Source: Roseomonas sp. HF4
GTDB taxonomy: Bacteria; Pseudomonadota; Alphaproteobacteria; Acetobacterales; Acetobacteraceae
Direction of reading: 5' to 3'
Assembly: GCF_005222755.1 (NCBI RefSeq)
Contig: NZ_STGD01000001.1
Coordinates: 496,001 to 560,000, forward strand
DNA: 64,000 nt
The position numbers and the translations under genes were made by a program. This document shows positions 1 to 8,362 of this stretch, one piece after another. Numbering within the stretch: the stretch's first letter is position 1; every line of letters begins with the position of its first letter. Below the pieces are notes generated by a model. It had not been told where the DNA came from. It did not search any database and saw nothing but the letters and a program-made list of their open reading frames with translations.

Positions 1-314
1 TCGGTGCCGAAGACCACGACGGGGTTGAGCCCGAAGATGTTCATGTGGATGGCCGAGGCGCCGGTCATGCAGGCACCGCTCTCGGCGACCGCGCGCATCA
101 TCACGGTCGCTTCTTGCATGCCGAGGCCGGCGCCGCCGTAGTCCTCGGGCATGGCGATGCCGAGCCAGCCGCCCTCGGCCATGGCCGCGTGGAACTCGTG
201 CGGAAAGACGCCGTCGCGGTCGCGCGCAAGCCAATAGGCGTCATCGAAGCGCGCGCAGAGGCGCAGGATCTGCGCGCGCAGCGCCTCCTGGTCGTCCGTC
301 AGCGAATAGACCAC
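1..314 (-). CDS. acyl-CoA dehydrogenase, N-terminal part (cut by window edge)
   Basis: About 104 codons are visible and the rest lies beyond the left edge. The reading frame starts with GTG at 314, behind a good GGGAAGGGAG ribosome site, and begins VVYSLTDDQEALRAQI. The visible part matches the N-terminal helical domain of acyl-CoA dehydrogenases: it has the LCARFDDAYWLARDRDG stretch, then GGWLGIAMPEDYGGAG, which is the family's substrate-side signature. These FAD enzymes desaturate acyl-CoA esters at C2-C3. It resembles the complete paralogue at 4161 in this first domain (FPxEFxxAxxEGGWLG and PE-YGG), so the two may be related duplicates. The specific substrate cannot be told from this fragment. 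Confidence 0.85.
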   Translation of the reverse strand, partial: MVYSLTDDQEALRAQILRLCARFDDAYWLARDRDGVFPHEFHAAMAEGGWLGIAMPEDYGGAGLGMQEATVMMRAVAESGACMTGASAIHMNIFGLNPVVVFGT

Positions 315-426
315 CCTGGCTCCCTTCCCCGCGTTGGCATCGGCTCCGCGGGAACCTGCGGGCGGCGGGGCGGGCGGTCAATGCGCGGACGCCGCCGCAG
401 GGATGCGGCGGCGTCCGGCCCGTCCG

Positions 427-1083
427 TCAGCGGGAGGGCTGCGCCGGCGCGCCCGGCTGGCCGGGCATGCCCGGGCCGCGCGGCCCGCGGGGGCCGTCGC
501 CGCCGCGGCGGCGCAGCTCATCCCGCGCGAGCGCGCCGTCGGAATCGCGGTCGGCGGCGCGGAAGGCGGCCTCGGCCATCGGGCGCAGTTCGTCGAAGGT
601 CACGCGGCCGTCGAGGTTGGCGTCGATGAAGCGGAACATCGCCGCGCCGCGTTCCTGCATGCGTGCGCCGCGCCCCTCGGGCGGGCCACGACGGCCTTCG
701 GGCCGGCGGGACTCGTAGTAGGCGCGCATCTCCTCGATGGTCACGCCGCCGTCGCGGTTGGCGTCCATCTCGGTGAAGCGCCCCTGGAGCCAGGTCATGG
801 CTTCCTCGCGCGTCACGCGGCCGTCGTTGTTGGCATCGGCGCGGGCGAAGGCCTCGCCCATCGCGAAGCCGCCGCCGCCGTGGCCGTCCTGGCGGCCGTG
901 GCCATGGTGGTACCCGTAGCCACGCTCGCCGCGCTGCATGCCGGGACCGCCGCCCGGGCCCTGCCCCATCATGGGGCCCGGACCACCGCCCTGGCCCATC
1001 ATCGGCCCCGGCTGGGCCACCGCGAGGCCCACGCCGCCGGCCGTCAACGCCAGTGCCAATGCCGCGATCGTCGTCTTGCGCAT
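427..1083 (-). CDS. exported four-EF-hand calcium-binding protein
   Basis: The 218-residue protein opens with a Sec-type signal peptide (MRKTT, a hydrophobic stretch, then AVA-Q, cleavage near residue 23). A Gly/Pro/Met-rich low-complexity segment follows (residues 24-75). Four EF-hand loops are then visible at residues 83-94, 107-118, 154-165 and 178-189. Each has Asp at positions 1, 3 or 5, Gly at position 6 and Glu at position 12, as a Ca2+-binding loop should. The tail is Pro/Gly-rich. It is probably a periplasmic or secreted calcium buffer or calcium-responsive protein; no enzymatic domain is present. The gene stands alone, with 118 bp upstream to the next gene on the same strand. Its real partner is unknown. 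Confidence 0.85.
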   Translation of the reverse strand: MRKTTIAALALALTAGGVGLAVAQPGPMMGQGGGPGPMMGQGPGGGPGMQRGERGYGYHHGHGRQDGHGGGGFAMGEAFARADANNDGRVTREEAMTWLQGRFTEMDANRDGGVTIEEMRAYYESRRPEGRRGPPEGRGARMQERGAAMFRFIDANLDGRVTFDELRPMAEAAFRAADRDSDGALARDELRRRGGDGPRGPRGPGMPGQPGAPAQPSR

Positions 1084-1201
1084 CGTCTAGGTCCTTCCGT
1101 ACTGCGGCCCTCTGCCGCTTCAGGAAGACTGCGCTCCGATTGTAACAGGGCCATTGCCCCCGGGCGGCGAAGGGGTGAGGAAACGTAACACTCCAATTAT
1201 A

Positions 1202-2590
1202 TTATGGGGTGCCGCCTTCTCCAAGGTCCCACCACATCCCGGCGAAGGCGAGGATCCCTTCCCTTGCCGGCGCGATCAGGAAGTGCTCGTCCGGCCCGTG
1301 CTGCTTGCAGCCATTGTAGGAATGCGGGACCCAGACCAGCGGGACATGCAGGTGGTCGACGAACACGTCACCTGGCAGGCCACCCGAGGAGTTCGGGATG
1401 ATCTGGACCTTCTTGCCGAGCGAGGCGGCCATGCTCCCCTGCGCCCAGCGCACCCAGGGGTGGTCGGGATCGGTGCGCGACGCCGGCATGCGCACGAAGG
1501 CGTTCTCGACCGCGATCTCCTGGAAGCCGTGCGCGTCCATGTGGTCGCGCACCGCCTGCGCGAAGGTGGCCGGGTCGCTGTCGACCGTGTAGCGCACCTG
1601 ACAATGCGCCCGCGCATCGGGCGCGACGGCGTTCACCGGGTTCTCCGGCCGGCCGGAGATCATCGCCAGCACGATGAGGCTGTTCCAGCCGTAGATCTTC
1701 TCGGCGCTGGAGAGGCCCGGCTCGCCCCAGCCCGCGTCGATCGTGGCCGCGCCGTCACCGCCGCCGACGGGGCAGCCGTCCAGCACGGCGCGCACCGAAT
1801 TGGGCAGGGACGGCGGCAGGATGCCGCGCACCAGCACGCGGCCGTCGCGGTCCATCATGGTCGTCAGCGCATGCGCCAGCAGGATGGCCGGGTCGCGCGT
1901 CAGCCCGCCCCAATGGCCGGAATGCACGCCGCCCGGGCGGAGCTTCAGCACCAGGTCGAAATGGAAGGTGCCGCGCGTGCCGGTGGCGATGGTCGGGATG
2001 GCGGGCTCGACGCGCGGTCCGTCGGAGGCGATCAGCACGTCGGCCGCCAGTTCACCGGCATGCGCGGCCACGAATTCGCGCAGGCCCTTGGAGCCGCGCT
2101 CCTCGGCCATCTCGAGCACGATCTTGACGTTGAAGCCGAGGCTGCCGCCGCGCTCCGCCAAGACCGCCTCCAGCGCGGCGATGTTGAGCGCGTGCTGGCC
2201 CTTGTTGTCGGCGGTGCCGCGGCCGTACCAGCGGCCGTCCTCCTCGATCAGACGCCAGGGCTCCAGGCCATCGCGCCACTGGTCCTCGAGGCCCCGCACC
2301 GTGTCGCCATGCCCGTAGAGCAGCACGGTCGGGCGCGCGGGGTCCTCCACGCGGATGCCGGTCAGGATCGGGCCGAAGCCCTCCAGCGGGTTCGGGCGCA
2401 CCTGCACGGCGAAGCCGAGGCGTTCCAGCCACGGCCGGATGGCGCCGTTCAGGTAGCGGTCGAGATCCGCTTCCCGCCCTTCCTCCTGCGCGGTGGAGGG
2501 GATGGCGACGAGGTCCGTCAGCAGCGCCTTGAAGCCGCCGCCGTCGAAGAAGGATGCGGCGCGGGCAAGCGCGCCTTCGCGGGTGGCCAT
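1202..2590 (-). CDS. M20-family metallopeptidase (dipeptidase-like)
   Basis: This 462-residue protein has the full M20 zinc-peptidase signature. The first metal motif is GHGD (His94, Asp96). The bridging Asp128 lies in GRGTADNKG, the general-base pair Glu163-Glu164 in EMAEERGS, and the next ligand is Asp190. The last ligand His is in the C-terminal QHGPDEH segment. The insertion between the catalytic halves (about residues 200-330) is the lid/dimerisation domain. No signal peptide is visible, so it is probably cytoplasmic. Family members hydrolyse dipeptides or N-acyl amino acids. It lies 13 bp downstream of a D-2-hydroxyacid dehydrogenase on the same strand and is probably cotranscribed with it. 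The exact substrate is not evident. Confidence 0.9.
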   Translation of the reverse strand: MATREGALARAASFFDGGGFKALLTDLVAIPSTAQEEGREADLDRYLNGAIRPWLERLGFAVQVRPNPLEGFGPILTGIRVEDPARPTVLLYGHGDTVRGLEDQWRDGLEPWRLIEEDGRWYGRGTADNKGQHALNIAALEAVLAERGGSLGFNVKIVLEMAEERGSKGLREFVAAHAGELAADVLIASDGPRVEPAIPTIATGTRGTFHFDLVLKLRPGGVHSGHWGGLTRDPAILLAHALTTMMDRDGRVLVRGILPPSLPNSVRAVLDGCPVGGGDGAATIDAGWGEPGLSSAEKIYGWNSLIVLAMISGRPENPVNAVAPDARAHCQVRYTVDSDPATFAQAVRDHMDAHGFQEIAVENAFVRMPASRTDPDHPWVRWAQGSMAASLGKKVQIIPNSSGGLPGDVFVDHLHVPLVWVPHSYNGCKQHGPDEHFLIAPAREGILAFAGMWWDLGEGGTP

Positions 2591-2603
2591 GATGCGACGC
2601 CTC

Positions 2604-3572
2604 TCAGACGATCTGGTTCACGAGGGCGGCCTCGCCGCGCTGCAGGCGGCCGATGTTCTCCATCATGAAGTCGAGCACGTTGTCCTCGTACATGTGGGTC
2701 TCGCCGCCCGTGTGCGGCGTGATCAGCACGTTCGGCATGGCCCAGAGCGGGCTCGCCTCCGGCAGTGGTTCCTCCGCCGTCACGTCGAGCGCGGCGCCGG
2801 CGATGCGGCCCGCCTGCAGCGCGGCGGTGATCGCCGCCTCGTCCACCACGCGCCCGCGCGCGACGTTGACGACCTGCGCGGTCGGCTTCAGCAGCGCCAG
2901 CGCCGCGGCATCGACCAGGTTGCGCGTCTCGTCCGTCAGCGGGCAGGCCAGGATGAGGAAATCCGCGCGCGGCAGCAGGGTGGCGAGGTCGCGGAAGGAG
3001 TGCACCTCGTCCGCGCCCTCGGCGCCGCCGGCGACGTTCTGGCGCACGCCGACGACGTTCATGCCGAGCGCCTTGCACAGGCGCGCGATGCGCCCGCCGA
3101 TGCGGCCCAGGCCCACCACGACGGCGGTCTTGCCGCCGGCCTCGTCCTCGCGCTTCGCGAAGTCGCCCATCATGCCGCGCCAGACGCGCCTGGCCTGGTT
3201 GTCGCGCGCCTCGGGGATGCGCCTGAGCAGCGCCAGCATCAGCGCTATGGCGTGCTCGGACACCGCATTGGCGTTCACGCCCTGCCCGCTGGCCAGGCGC
3301 ATGCCATGCGCGCGGAAGACGTCACGGTCGTACTGGTCGGTGCCAGCTGAGGCCGACTGGACGAATTTCAGGCGCGGCGCGATGGCCGGCAGGTCGTTGC
3401 GCCAGAGGCCGGAGCAGACCAGCACGTCGCAATCGCCGATGGCGGCATCGAGCGCCGCGCGGTCGCGCACCTCGACGAAGTCGATGCCGGTGTTCCGCGG
3501 CGCGAAGCGGTCGGCGAAGCGGTAGGCGACATGGGCGAAGCAGATCTTCAGTCGGTCGCGCGGCGGCAGCAT
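2604..3572 (-). CDS. D-2-hydroxyacid dehydrogenase (NAD(P)-dependent)
   Basis: I chose the ATG at 3572 (MLPPRDRL) rather than an upstream ATG. The intervening codons look non-coding, and a GGGAG ribosome site sits before 3572. The 322-residue product has the D-isomer 2-hydroxyacid dehydrogenase layout. The Rossmann motif GLGRIGG is at residues 154-160. The catalytic Arg239 lies in NVARGR, Glu268 in AEEP and His287 in TPHTGG. Such enzymes interconvert 2-oxoacids and D-2-hydroxyacids in the cytoplasm. It is followed after 13 bp by the M20 peptidase. A second enzyme of the superfamily is at 17595, but the two are not close paralogues: the catalytic-domain sequences differ considerably. Confidence 0.9.
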   Translation of the reverse strand: MLPPRDRLKICFAHVAYRFADRFAPRNTGIDFVEVRDRAALDAAIGDCDVLVCSGLWRNDLPAIAPRLKFVQSASAGTDQYDRDVFRAHGMRLASGQGVNANAVSEHAIALMLALLRRIPEARDNQARRVWRGMMGDFAKREDEAGGKTAVVVGLGRIGGRIARLCKALGMNVVGVRQNVAGGAEGADEVHSFRDLATLLPRADFLILACPLTDETRNLVDAAALALLKPTAQVVNVARGRVVDEAAITAALQAGRIAGAALDVTAEEPLPEASPLWAMPNVLITPHTGGETHMYEDNVLDFMMENIGRLQRGEAALVNQIV

Positions 3573-3651
3573 GTCGGTGGGCTCTCCCGGTCGGTGGTCG
3601 CGCGCGACCGTGACCCCGGGGCGGCGCCGGCGCAAGGGGCCGTGGGCGGCC

Positions 3652-3978
3652 CTATCGCGTGCGCGACGGCGCCGCGGCAGCCGACCCGCCGGACCCGCCG
3701 CCGCCGCCCGCGCCCAGCAGCACCGCGATGGCCGCGGCGCCCGCGAGCCCGACGGCCGCGGCGGCGGTCGGGCCCGCCAGCGTCTCCCCGGTCGAGCGGG
3801 AGACCATCACGGCGCGGCGCTGCGTCCGCGTCGCCGGCGCGAGGCTTGGCCGCGGCTGGGCCTGGCCGCGCGGCCCGATGACGACCGCCGAGCCCGCCGG
3901 CACCACGACCGTCGCGGCCTGACCCAGCGCCACGCCCGGCACGATAAGCGCGATCAAGATGATGATAATTCTACCCAT
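3652..3978 (-). CDS. small exported Ala/Gly-rich hypothetical protein
   Basis: The 108-residue frame starts with a convincing signal peptide (MGRIIIILIALIVPGVALGQA, cleavage near residue 20). A short basic middle region follows, then a hydrophobic Ala/Gly segment at about residues 70-95 (AAAAVGLAGAAAIAVLLGAG) that could be a membrane anchor. A low-complexity tail ends the protein. I do not recognise a family. The AT-rich start region and signal peptide favour a real gene, although the rest has the composition of many spurious GC-rich frames. It is on the same strand as the dehydrogenase to its left and divergent from the acyl-CoA dehydrogenase to its right. Confidence 0.55.
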   Translation of the reverse strand: MGRIIIILIALIVPGVALGQAATVVVPAGSAVVIGPRGQAQPRPSLAPATRTQRRAVMVSRSTGETLAGPTAAAAVGLAGAAAIAVLLGAGGGGGSGGSAAAAPSRTR

Positions 3979-4160
3979 GGTTTAGATTCGTTAACACCTT
4001 CGTGCCGCCTCCGGCAAGCACGCATCGCGACGGGGAACGCATCGCGGTCCCGCCGCCCAGCCGCCCTTCGCCAACCCCCGGTGCCCGCTGCCACCGGCAC
4101 CCGGCTGCCTTGCCAGCCTCGCGGGCCGCGCCTAATCCAAGGCGCGACGGGAGAAGACCT

Positions 4161-5327
4161 ATGGACATGCAGATGCCCCAGGATGGCCACGCCGAGATCC
4201 GCGAGGAGGTGCGCAAGCTCTGCGCGCGCTTCCCCGGCGAATACTGGCGGGAACTCGACGCGCGGCGCGGCTATCCGACCGAGTTCGTCACCGCGCTGAC
4301 CGAGGCCGGCTGGCTCGGCGCGCTGATCCCCGAGGAATACGGCGGCTCGGGCCTGCCGCTCTCGGCCGCCGCGGCGATCCTCGAGGAAATCCACGCGAGC
4401 GGCTGCAACGCCGCCGCCTGCCACGCCCAGATGTACATCATGGGCACGATCCTGAAGCACGGCAGCGCCGAGCAGAAGGCCAAGTACCTGCCCGGGATCG
4501 CGACCGGTGAGCTGCGGCTGCAGGCCTTCGGCGTGACCGAGCCGACCAGCGGCACCGACACGACCTCGCTCCGCACCTTCGCGAAGAAGGAAGGCGACAA
4601 GTACATCGTCAACGGCCAGAAGATCTGGACCTCGCGCGCCGAGCATTCCGACCTGATGCTGCTGCTGGCGCGCACGACGCCCAAGGACCAGGTGGCCAAG
4701 CGCACCGAAGGCCTGTCCACCTTCATCGTCGACATGAAGGCGACGCTCGGCAACGGGCTGACCATCCGCCCGATCCGCACGATGATGAATCACAATTCCT
4801 GCGAGGTCTTCTTCGACAACATGGAGGTGCCGGCCGAGAACCTGGTCGGCGTCGAAGGCAAGGGCTTCCGCTACATCCTGGATGGCATGAACGCCGAGCG
4901 GCTGCTGATCGCGAGCGAATCCATCGGCGACGCCAAGTGGTTCATCCAGAAGTCGGTCGAGTATTCCAAGCAGCGCGTGCTGTTCGGCCGCCCGATCGGC
5001 CAGAACCAGGGCGTGCAGTTCCCGATCGCCAAGGCCTATGCCCAGATGCGCGCGGCCGAAGCCCTGATCCAGAAGGGCCTGCAGAAGTTCGAGGCCGGGC
5101 TGCCCTGCGGCGAGGAAGCCAACATGGGCAAGATGCTCGGTGCCGATGCGGCCTGGGCGGCGGCGGAAGCCTGCGTGCAGACCCATGGCGGCTTCGGCTT
5201 CGCCGAGGAATACGACGTCGAGCGCAAGTTCCGCGAGGCGCGGCTCTATCAGGTGGCGCCGATCAGCACGAACCTCGTGCTGTCCTACATCGGCGAGCAC
5301 GTGCTGGGGATGCCGCGGAGCTACTGA
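4161..5327 (+). CDS. acyl-CoA dehydrogenase
   Basis: The ATG at 4161 follows a GGGAGAAG ribosome site, and the upstream in-frame codons look non-coding. The 388-residue protein has the normal three domains: an N-terminal helical domain with PEEYGGSG, the flavin-contact strand FGVTEPTSGTD around residues 123-133, and a C-terminal helical bundle ending QTHGGFGFAEEYDVERKFREAR. The C-terminal Glu used as base by medium-chain enzymes (YEGT) is replaced by APIST. Glu246 in NAERLLIAS sits where isovaleryl-CoA and long-chain dehydrogenases keep their base, so it is probably catalytic. It is first in a tight operon (1-bp gap to the HAD gene, then a CoA-transferase), which points to activation and oxidation of an organic acid. 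Confidence 0.92.
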   Translation: MDMQMPQDGHAEIREEVRKLCARFPGEYWRELDARRGYPTEFVTALTEAGWLGALIPEEYGGSGLPLSAAAAILEEIHASGCNAAACHAQMYIMGTILKHGSAEQKAKYLPGIATGELRLQAFGVTEPTSGTDTTSLRTFAKKEGDKYIVNGQKIWTSRAEHSDLMLLLARTTPKDQVAKRTEGLSTFIVDMKATLGNGLTIRPIRTMMNHNSCEVFFDNMEVPAENLVGVEGKGFRYILDGMNAERLLIASESIGDAKWFIQKSVEYSKQRVLFGRPIGQNQGVQFPIAKAYAQMRAAEALIQKGLQKFEAGLPCGEEANMGKMLGADAAWAAAEACVQTHGGFGFAEEYDVERKFREARLYQVAPISTNLVLSYIGEHVLGMPRSY

Positions 5328-5328
5328 C

Positions 5329-6165
5329 ATGGCCGGGCTGCCGGTCGCCATCGCCTACGACTTCGACGGTACGCTGGCGCCGGGCAACATGCAGGAGCAC
5401 GTGTTCCTGCCGAAGCTCGGCCTCGACCCTGCCGCCTTCTGGGCGCGGTCGAACCAGCTGGCCGAGGAACAGCAGGGCGACCCGATCCTGACCTACATGC
5501 ACCGCATGCTGGTCGAGGCCGCCGCCGCGGACATCCCCATGCGACGGGAGGACTGGGCGCGGCACGGCGCCGGCATCACGCTGTTCCCGGGCGTCGAGAC
5601 CTGGTTCGACAGGATCGACGCGGCGGCCGCCGCGCGCGGGCTGGCGGTCGAGCACTACGTGATCTCCTCCGGCCTGCGCGAGCTGGTCGAGGGTACGGTG
5701 ATCCGCCCGCATTTCCGCGCCGTCTTCGCCTCGGGCTTCCTCTACAACGCGTCCGGCGCCGCGATCGCGCCGGCCATCGCGGTGAACTACACGACCAAGA
5801 CGCAGTATCTTTTCCGCATCAACAAGGATGCGCTCGACCTCGCGGACAACACGGCGGTCAATGCCTACCGCCCGCCCGAGGACCGGCGCGTGCCCTTCGC
5901 CAACATCATCTTCGTGGGCGACGGCGACACCGACATCCCCTGCTTCCGCCTGGTGAAGGAACAGGGCGGGCACGCCATCGCCGTCCATCCCGCGGGCGAT
6001 GCGACGCGCGCCGCGCGCACGCGCCGCCTGATCGACGAAGGCCGCGTCCATTGCGCGGTCCCGGCCGACTACCGCCCGGGCGCCGAGCTCGAAGGCCGCG
6101 TCCTCGCCATCCTCGACCTTCTCGCCGCGCGCGCGGCCATCACGCGCACCTTGCCGGAGACCTGA
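5329..6165 (+). CDS. HAD-superfamily hydrolase (phosphatase-like)
   Basis: The 278-residue protein carries the HAD nucleophile motif DFDGTLAPGN, with Asp11 and Asp13 as nucleophile and general acid. A serine-containing second motif is in YVISSGLREL. The metal-binding third motif is FVGDGDTDIPC. A long cap insertion lies between motifs one and two. These features fit a Mg2+-dependent cytoplasmic phosphatase of the phosphoserine-phosphatase-like group. It sits 1 bp after the acyl-CoA dehydrogenase and 4 bp before the CoA-transferase, so the three are surely cotranscribed. A phosphatase in a CoA-ester operon is unusual; it may do housekeeping of a phosphorylated side product. The substrate cannot be inferred. 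Confidence 0.85.
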   Translation: MAGLPVAIAYDFDGTLAPGNMQEHVFLPKLGLDPAAFWARSNQLAEEQQGDPILTYMHRMLVEAAAADIPMRREDWARHGAGITLFPGVETWFDRIDAAAAARGLAVEHYVISSGLRELVEGTVIRPHFRAVFASGFLYNASGAAIAPAIAVNYTTKTQYLFRINKDALDLADNTAVNAYRPPEDRRVPFANIIFVGDGDTDIPCFRLVKEQGGHAIAVHPAGDATRAARTRRLIDEGRVHCAVPADYRPGAELEGRVLAILDLLAARAAITRTLPET

Positions 6166-6169
6166 ACGC

Positions 6170-7300
6170 ATGAGCGGATCCCGCCCCCTGGAAGGGCTTC
6201 TCGTCGTCTCGATGGACCAGGCCGTGGCCGCGCCCTATTGCGCGTCGCGCCTGGCCGACGCCGGCGCGCGCGTCATCAAGATCGAGCGGCCCGAGGGCGA
6301 CTTCGCCCGCGGATACGACACGGTCGCGAACGGCCTCTCCTCCTATTTCGTCTGGCTGAACCGCGGCAAGGAAAGCATCTGCCTCGACATCAAGGCCCCC
6401 GAGGACAAGGCGCTGCTCGAGCGCCTGATCGCGAAGGCCGATGTGTTCATCCAGAACCTCGCCCCGGGCGCCATGCGGCGCGCGGGCTTCGGCAGCGCCG
6501 AGCTGCGCGCGCGGCACCCGCGCCTGATCACGGTCGACATCTCCGGCTACGGGGAGGAAGGCGACTACGCGACGATGAAGGCCTACGACCTGCTGGTGCA
6601 GGCCGAGAGCGGCCTCGCCTTCGTCACGGGCCGCGCCGAAGGGCCCGGGCGCGTCGGCGTCTCGGCCTGCGACATCGCCTGCGGCATGCACGCCTATTCC
6701 GCCGTGCTGGAGGCGCTGCTCAGCCGCGGCATCACCGGCCAGGGGAAGGGCATCGCGGTCAGCCTGTTCGACGGCATGGCGGACTGGATGACGGTGCCGC
6801 TGCTGCAGTTCGAGGGCACCGGGAGGAACCCGCCGCGCATCGGCCTCGCGCACCCCTCCATCTGCCCCTACGGCGCCTTCCAGACCAAGGACGGGCACGA
6901 CGTGCTCATCGCCATCCAGAACGAACGCGAATGGGCGACCTTCTGCGCGCGGTTCCTGGACGAGCCCGACCTGCCCCGAAAGCCGGGCTTCACGGTCAAC
7001 AACGACCGCGTCGCGCACCGGCCGACGGTCGATGCCCACATCCAGGCGATGTTCGCGACCCTGACGCGGGACGAATGCGCGGCCAAGCTCCGCGGCGCCA
7101 ACACCGCCTACGGCTTCGTCAACGATTGCGGCGGCCTGCGCGACCACCCGGTGCTCAAGCGCGCACCGGTCGAGACCGAGCGCGGACCGGTGATGGTCGC
7201 GCTGCCGCCGGCGCGGCTGTCGGACGGCACCAGGCCCTTCGGGTCGGTGCCGGCGCTGGGCGAGCATTCGGCGGCGATCCGGGCGGAATTCGCGGCCTAG
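6170..7300 (+). CDS. class III CoA-transferase (CaiB/BaiF family)
   Basis: The 376-residue protein has the interlocked-ring CoA-transferase pattern: the N-terminal DAGARVIKIERPEGD nucleotide-binding segment, LNRGKESICLDIK, then the catalytic aspartate (Asp140) in AYDLLVQAESGL. That aspartate forms the acyl-anhydride intermediate in formyl-CoA and carnitinyl-CoA transferases. It moves CoA between two carboxylic acids. With the acyl-CoA dehydrogenase upstream, it probably activates the acid that the dehydrogenase oxidises. Its stop codon overlaps the stop of the convergent transglycosylase gene by 4 bp, so there is no room for a dedicated terminator outside coding sequence. Confidence 0.9.
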   Translation: MSGSRPLEGLLVVSMDQAVAAPYCASRLADAGARVIKIERPEGDFARGYDTVANGLSSYFVWLNRGKESICLDIKAPEDKALLERLIAKADVFIQNLAPGAMRRAGFGSAELRARHPRLITVDISGYGEEGDYATMKAYDLLVQAESGLAFVTGRAEGPGRVGVSACDIACGMHAYSAVLEALLSRGITGQGKGIAVSLFDGMADWMTVPLLQFEGTGRNPPRIGLAHPSICPYGAFQTKDGHDVLIAIQNEREWATFCARFLDEPDLPRKPGFTVNNDRVAHRPTVDAHIQAMFATLTRDECAAKLRGANTAYGFVNDCGGLRDHPVLKRAPVETERGPVMVALPPARLSDGTRPFGSVPALGEHSAAIRAEFAA

Positions 7301-8190
7301 GGGCGAGAGGGGCTTCGCCCCCCTCTGGCTCCCCCCACCAGGGGACGACGGTCCCCTGGACCCGCGGAAATGGGTTCAACGGGGGTGCGGAAGAACGCCA
7401 GCGGGCTGGGGCGGCCGGTCACGACGGGGGCCTGGCGCGCCACGGTCGGCGGCGCCACGGGGCGGCCCACCACCATGATCGGCGCCGAGCGATAGGCATC
7501 GAGGCCACGGCCACGGCCACCTTCGGGCATCGGCAGCACGCGCGCGCGATCGGCGCCATTCGCCAGCGCCGCCGCGCCACGCTGGCCGGCCAGCGCGGCC
7601 AGCGCCATGGCCTCGGCTGCCGGGTCACCACCGGGGCGCGCCTGCTCCTCGGCCCAGGCCGCCATGACGCGGGCGCGATAGCCGTCGGCCCGGTCGGGCG
7701 TCTGGGAATGGTAGTGGCCGGCGGATCGCGTCCAATCCTGCCGCGCCGCCTGCAACTCGGTCAGGAAGCGCGCGGCGTAGCGCGCATTGGCCAGCGGGTC
7801 GAAGGCCTGCTCCAGGCTCGCGAAGGCCTCCGGATGATGGCGCAGGTTCACCTGCATGCAGCCGATGTCGATCGAACGCATGCCCCCGGCCTGGAGTTGC
7901 CGCACCTCGGCAATCGCTGCCTCCCGCGTCGGGAAATACATGCCGCGGCCCTCGGCGTTGATCGTCCAGGGCCAGGGGGCGAATCGGCCGGTCGCCGGGT
8001 CGCGCCGGCCGGATTCGACGCGCCCGATCGCCTGCAGGAGGCCGGGCGGGATGGCGAATTCGCGCTCGGCCACCGCGATGGCGGCCCGGCAGAGATGGGC
8101 GGGGTCGGCCGCCGCCGGCGCCGACGCAAGGCCGAGCCCGGGCAGCGACGCTGCCAGCACCTGCAGGAGGAAACGGATCGGAGCGCGCAT
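7297..8190 (-). CDS. lytic transglycosylase (SLT-type), exported
   Basis: From ATG 8190 the product has 297 residues; an in-frame ATG at 8214 would add eight. A signal peptide precedes ASAPAAADP (cleavage near residue 28). The SLT domain follows, with the catalytic Glu59 in AIGRVESGRRDP and the NxxxGxxQVNxRHH-like stretch GCMQVNLRHHPEAF. A YHSQTPDRADGYRARV segment ends the lysozyme-like fold. It cleaves peptidoglycan glycan strands in the periplasm to give anhydromuropeptides. The C-terminal third is low-complexity, and its last 25-30 residues are encoded by a GC-rich hairpin repeat that elsewhere would be intergenic. Its stop overlaps that of the convergent CoA-transferase. Confidence 0.85.
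   Translation of the reverse strand: MRAPIRFLLQVLAASLPGLGLASAPAAADPAHLCRAAIAVAEREFAIPPGLLQAIGRVESGRRDPATGRFAPWPWTINAEGRGMYFPTREAAIAEVRQLQAGGMRSIDIGCMQVNLRHHPEAFASLEQAFDPLANARYAARFLTELQAARQDWTRSAGHYHSQTPDRADGYRARVMAAWAEEQARPGGDPAAEAMALAALAGQRGAAALANGADRARVLPMPEGGRGRGLDAYRSAPIMVVGRPVAPPTVARQAPVVTGRPSPLAFFRTPVEPISAGPGDRRPLVGGARGGRSPSRP
7309..7362. repeat. double-hairpin GC repeat inside the 3' end of the transglycosylase gene
   Basis: Two adjacent inverted repeats are visible: GAGGGG/CCCCTC around a CTTCGC loop, then CCAGGGGAC/GTCCCCTGG around GAC. Together they look like the bidirectional intergenic terminators common in GC-rich alphaproteobacteria. Here they are translated as the C-terminal tail of the transglycosylase and lie just after the stop of the convergent CoA-transferase. 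They can still act as a transcription terminator for the plus-strand operon. Confidence 0.6.
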
Positions 8191-8328
8191 CGATCCGGTC
8201 TGGGCAAGCCGCATGCCGTGGTCGAGGCGAGCCCACGACCGTTACGCTGCACGCGGCGGCCATCCGGCGCAAGAAACATGCGCCATCATGCTGCGGCGCC
8301 GCATTTATGCTGCACCGCAAAAAGACTC

Positions 8329-8357
8329 TTGCGAGGCCTCCACAACCATCCTATCTA
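8329..8357 (+). promoter_or_regulatory. candidate sigma-70 promoter of the small RNA
   Basis: A TTGCGA -35-like box (8329-8334, four of six consensus bases) is followed after exactly 17 bp by a TATCTA -10-like box (8352-8357, three of six). The expected start falls at about 8363-8364, where a stable stem-loop begins. No protein gene follows on this strand before the intrinsic terminator. Confidence 0.5.
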
Positions 8358-8362
8358 GGCCA

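Noticed and set aside
1084-1201. Promoter with TACAAT box upstream of the EF-hand gene
   Set aside because: A TACAAT -10-like box is present on the minus strand, but no -35-like hexamer lies at 15-19 bp, so I do not list it as a feature.
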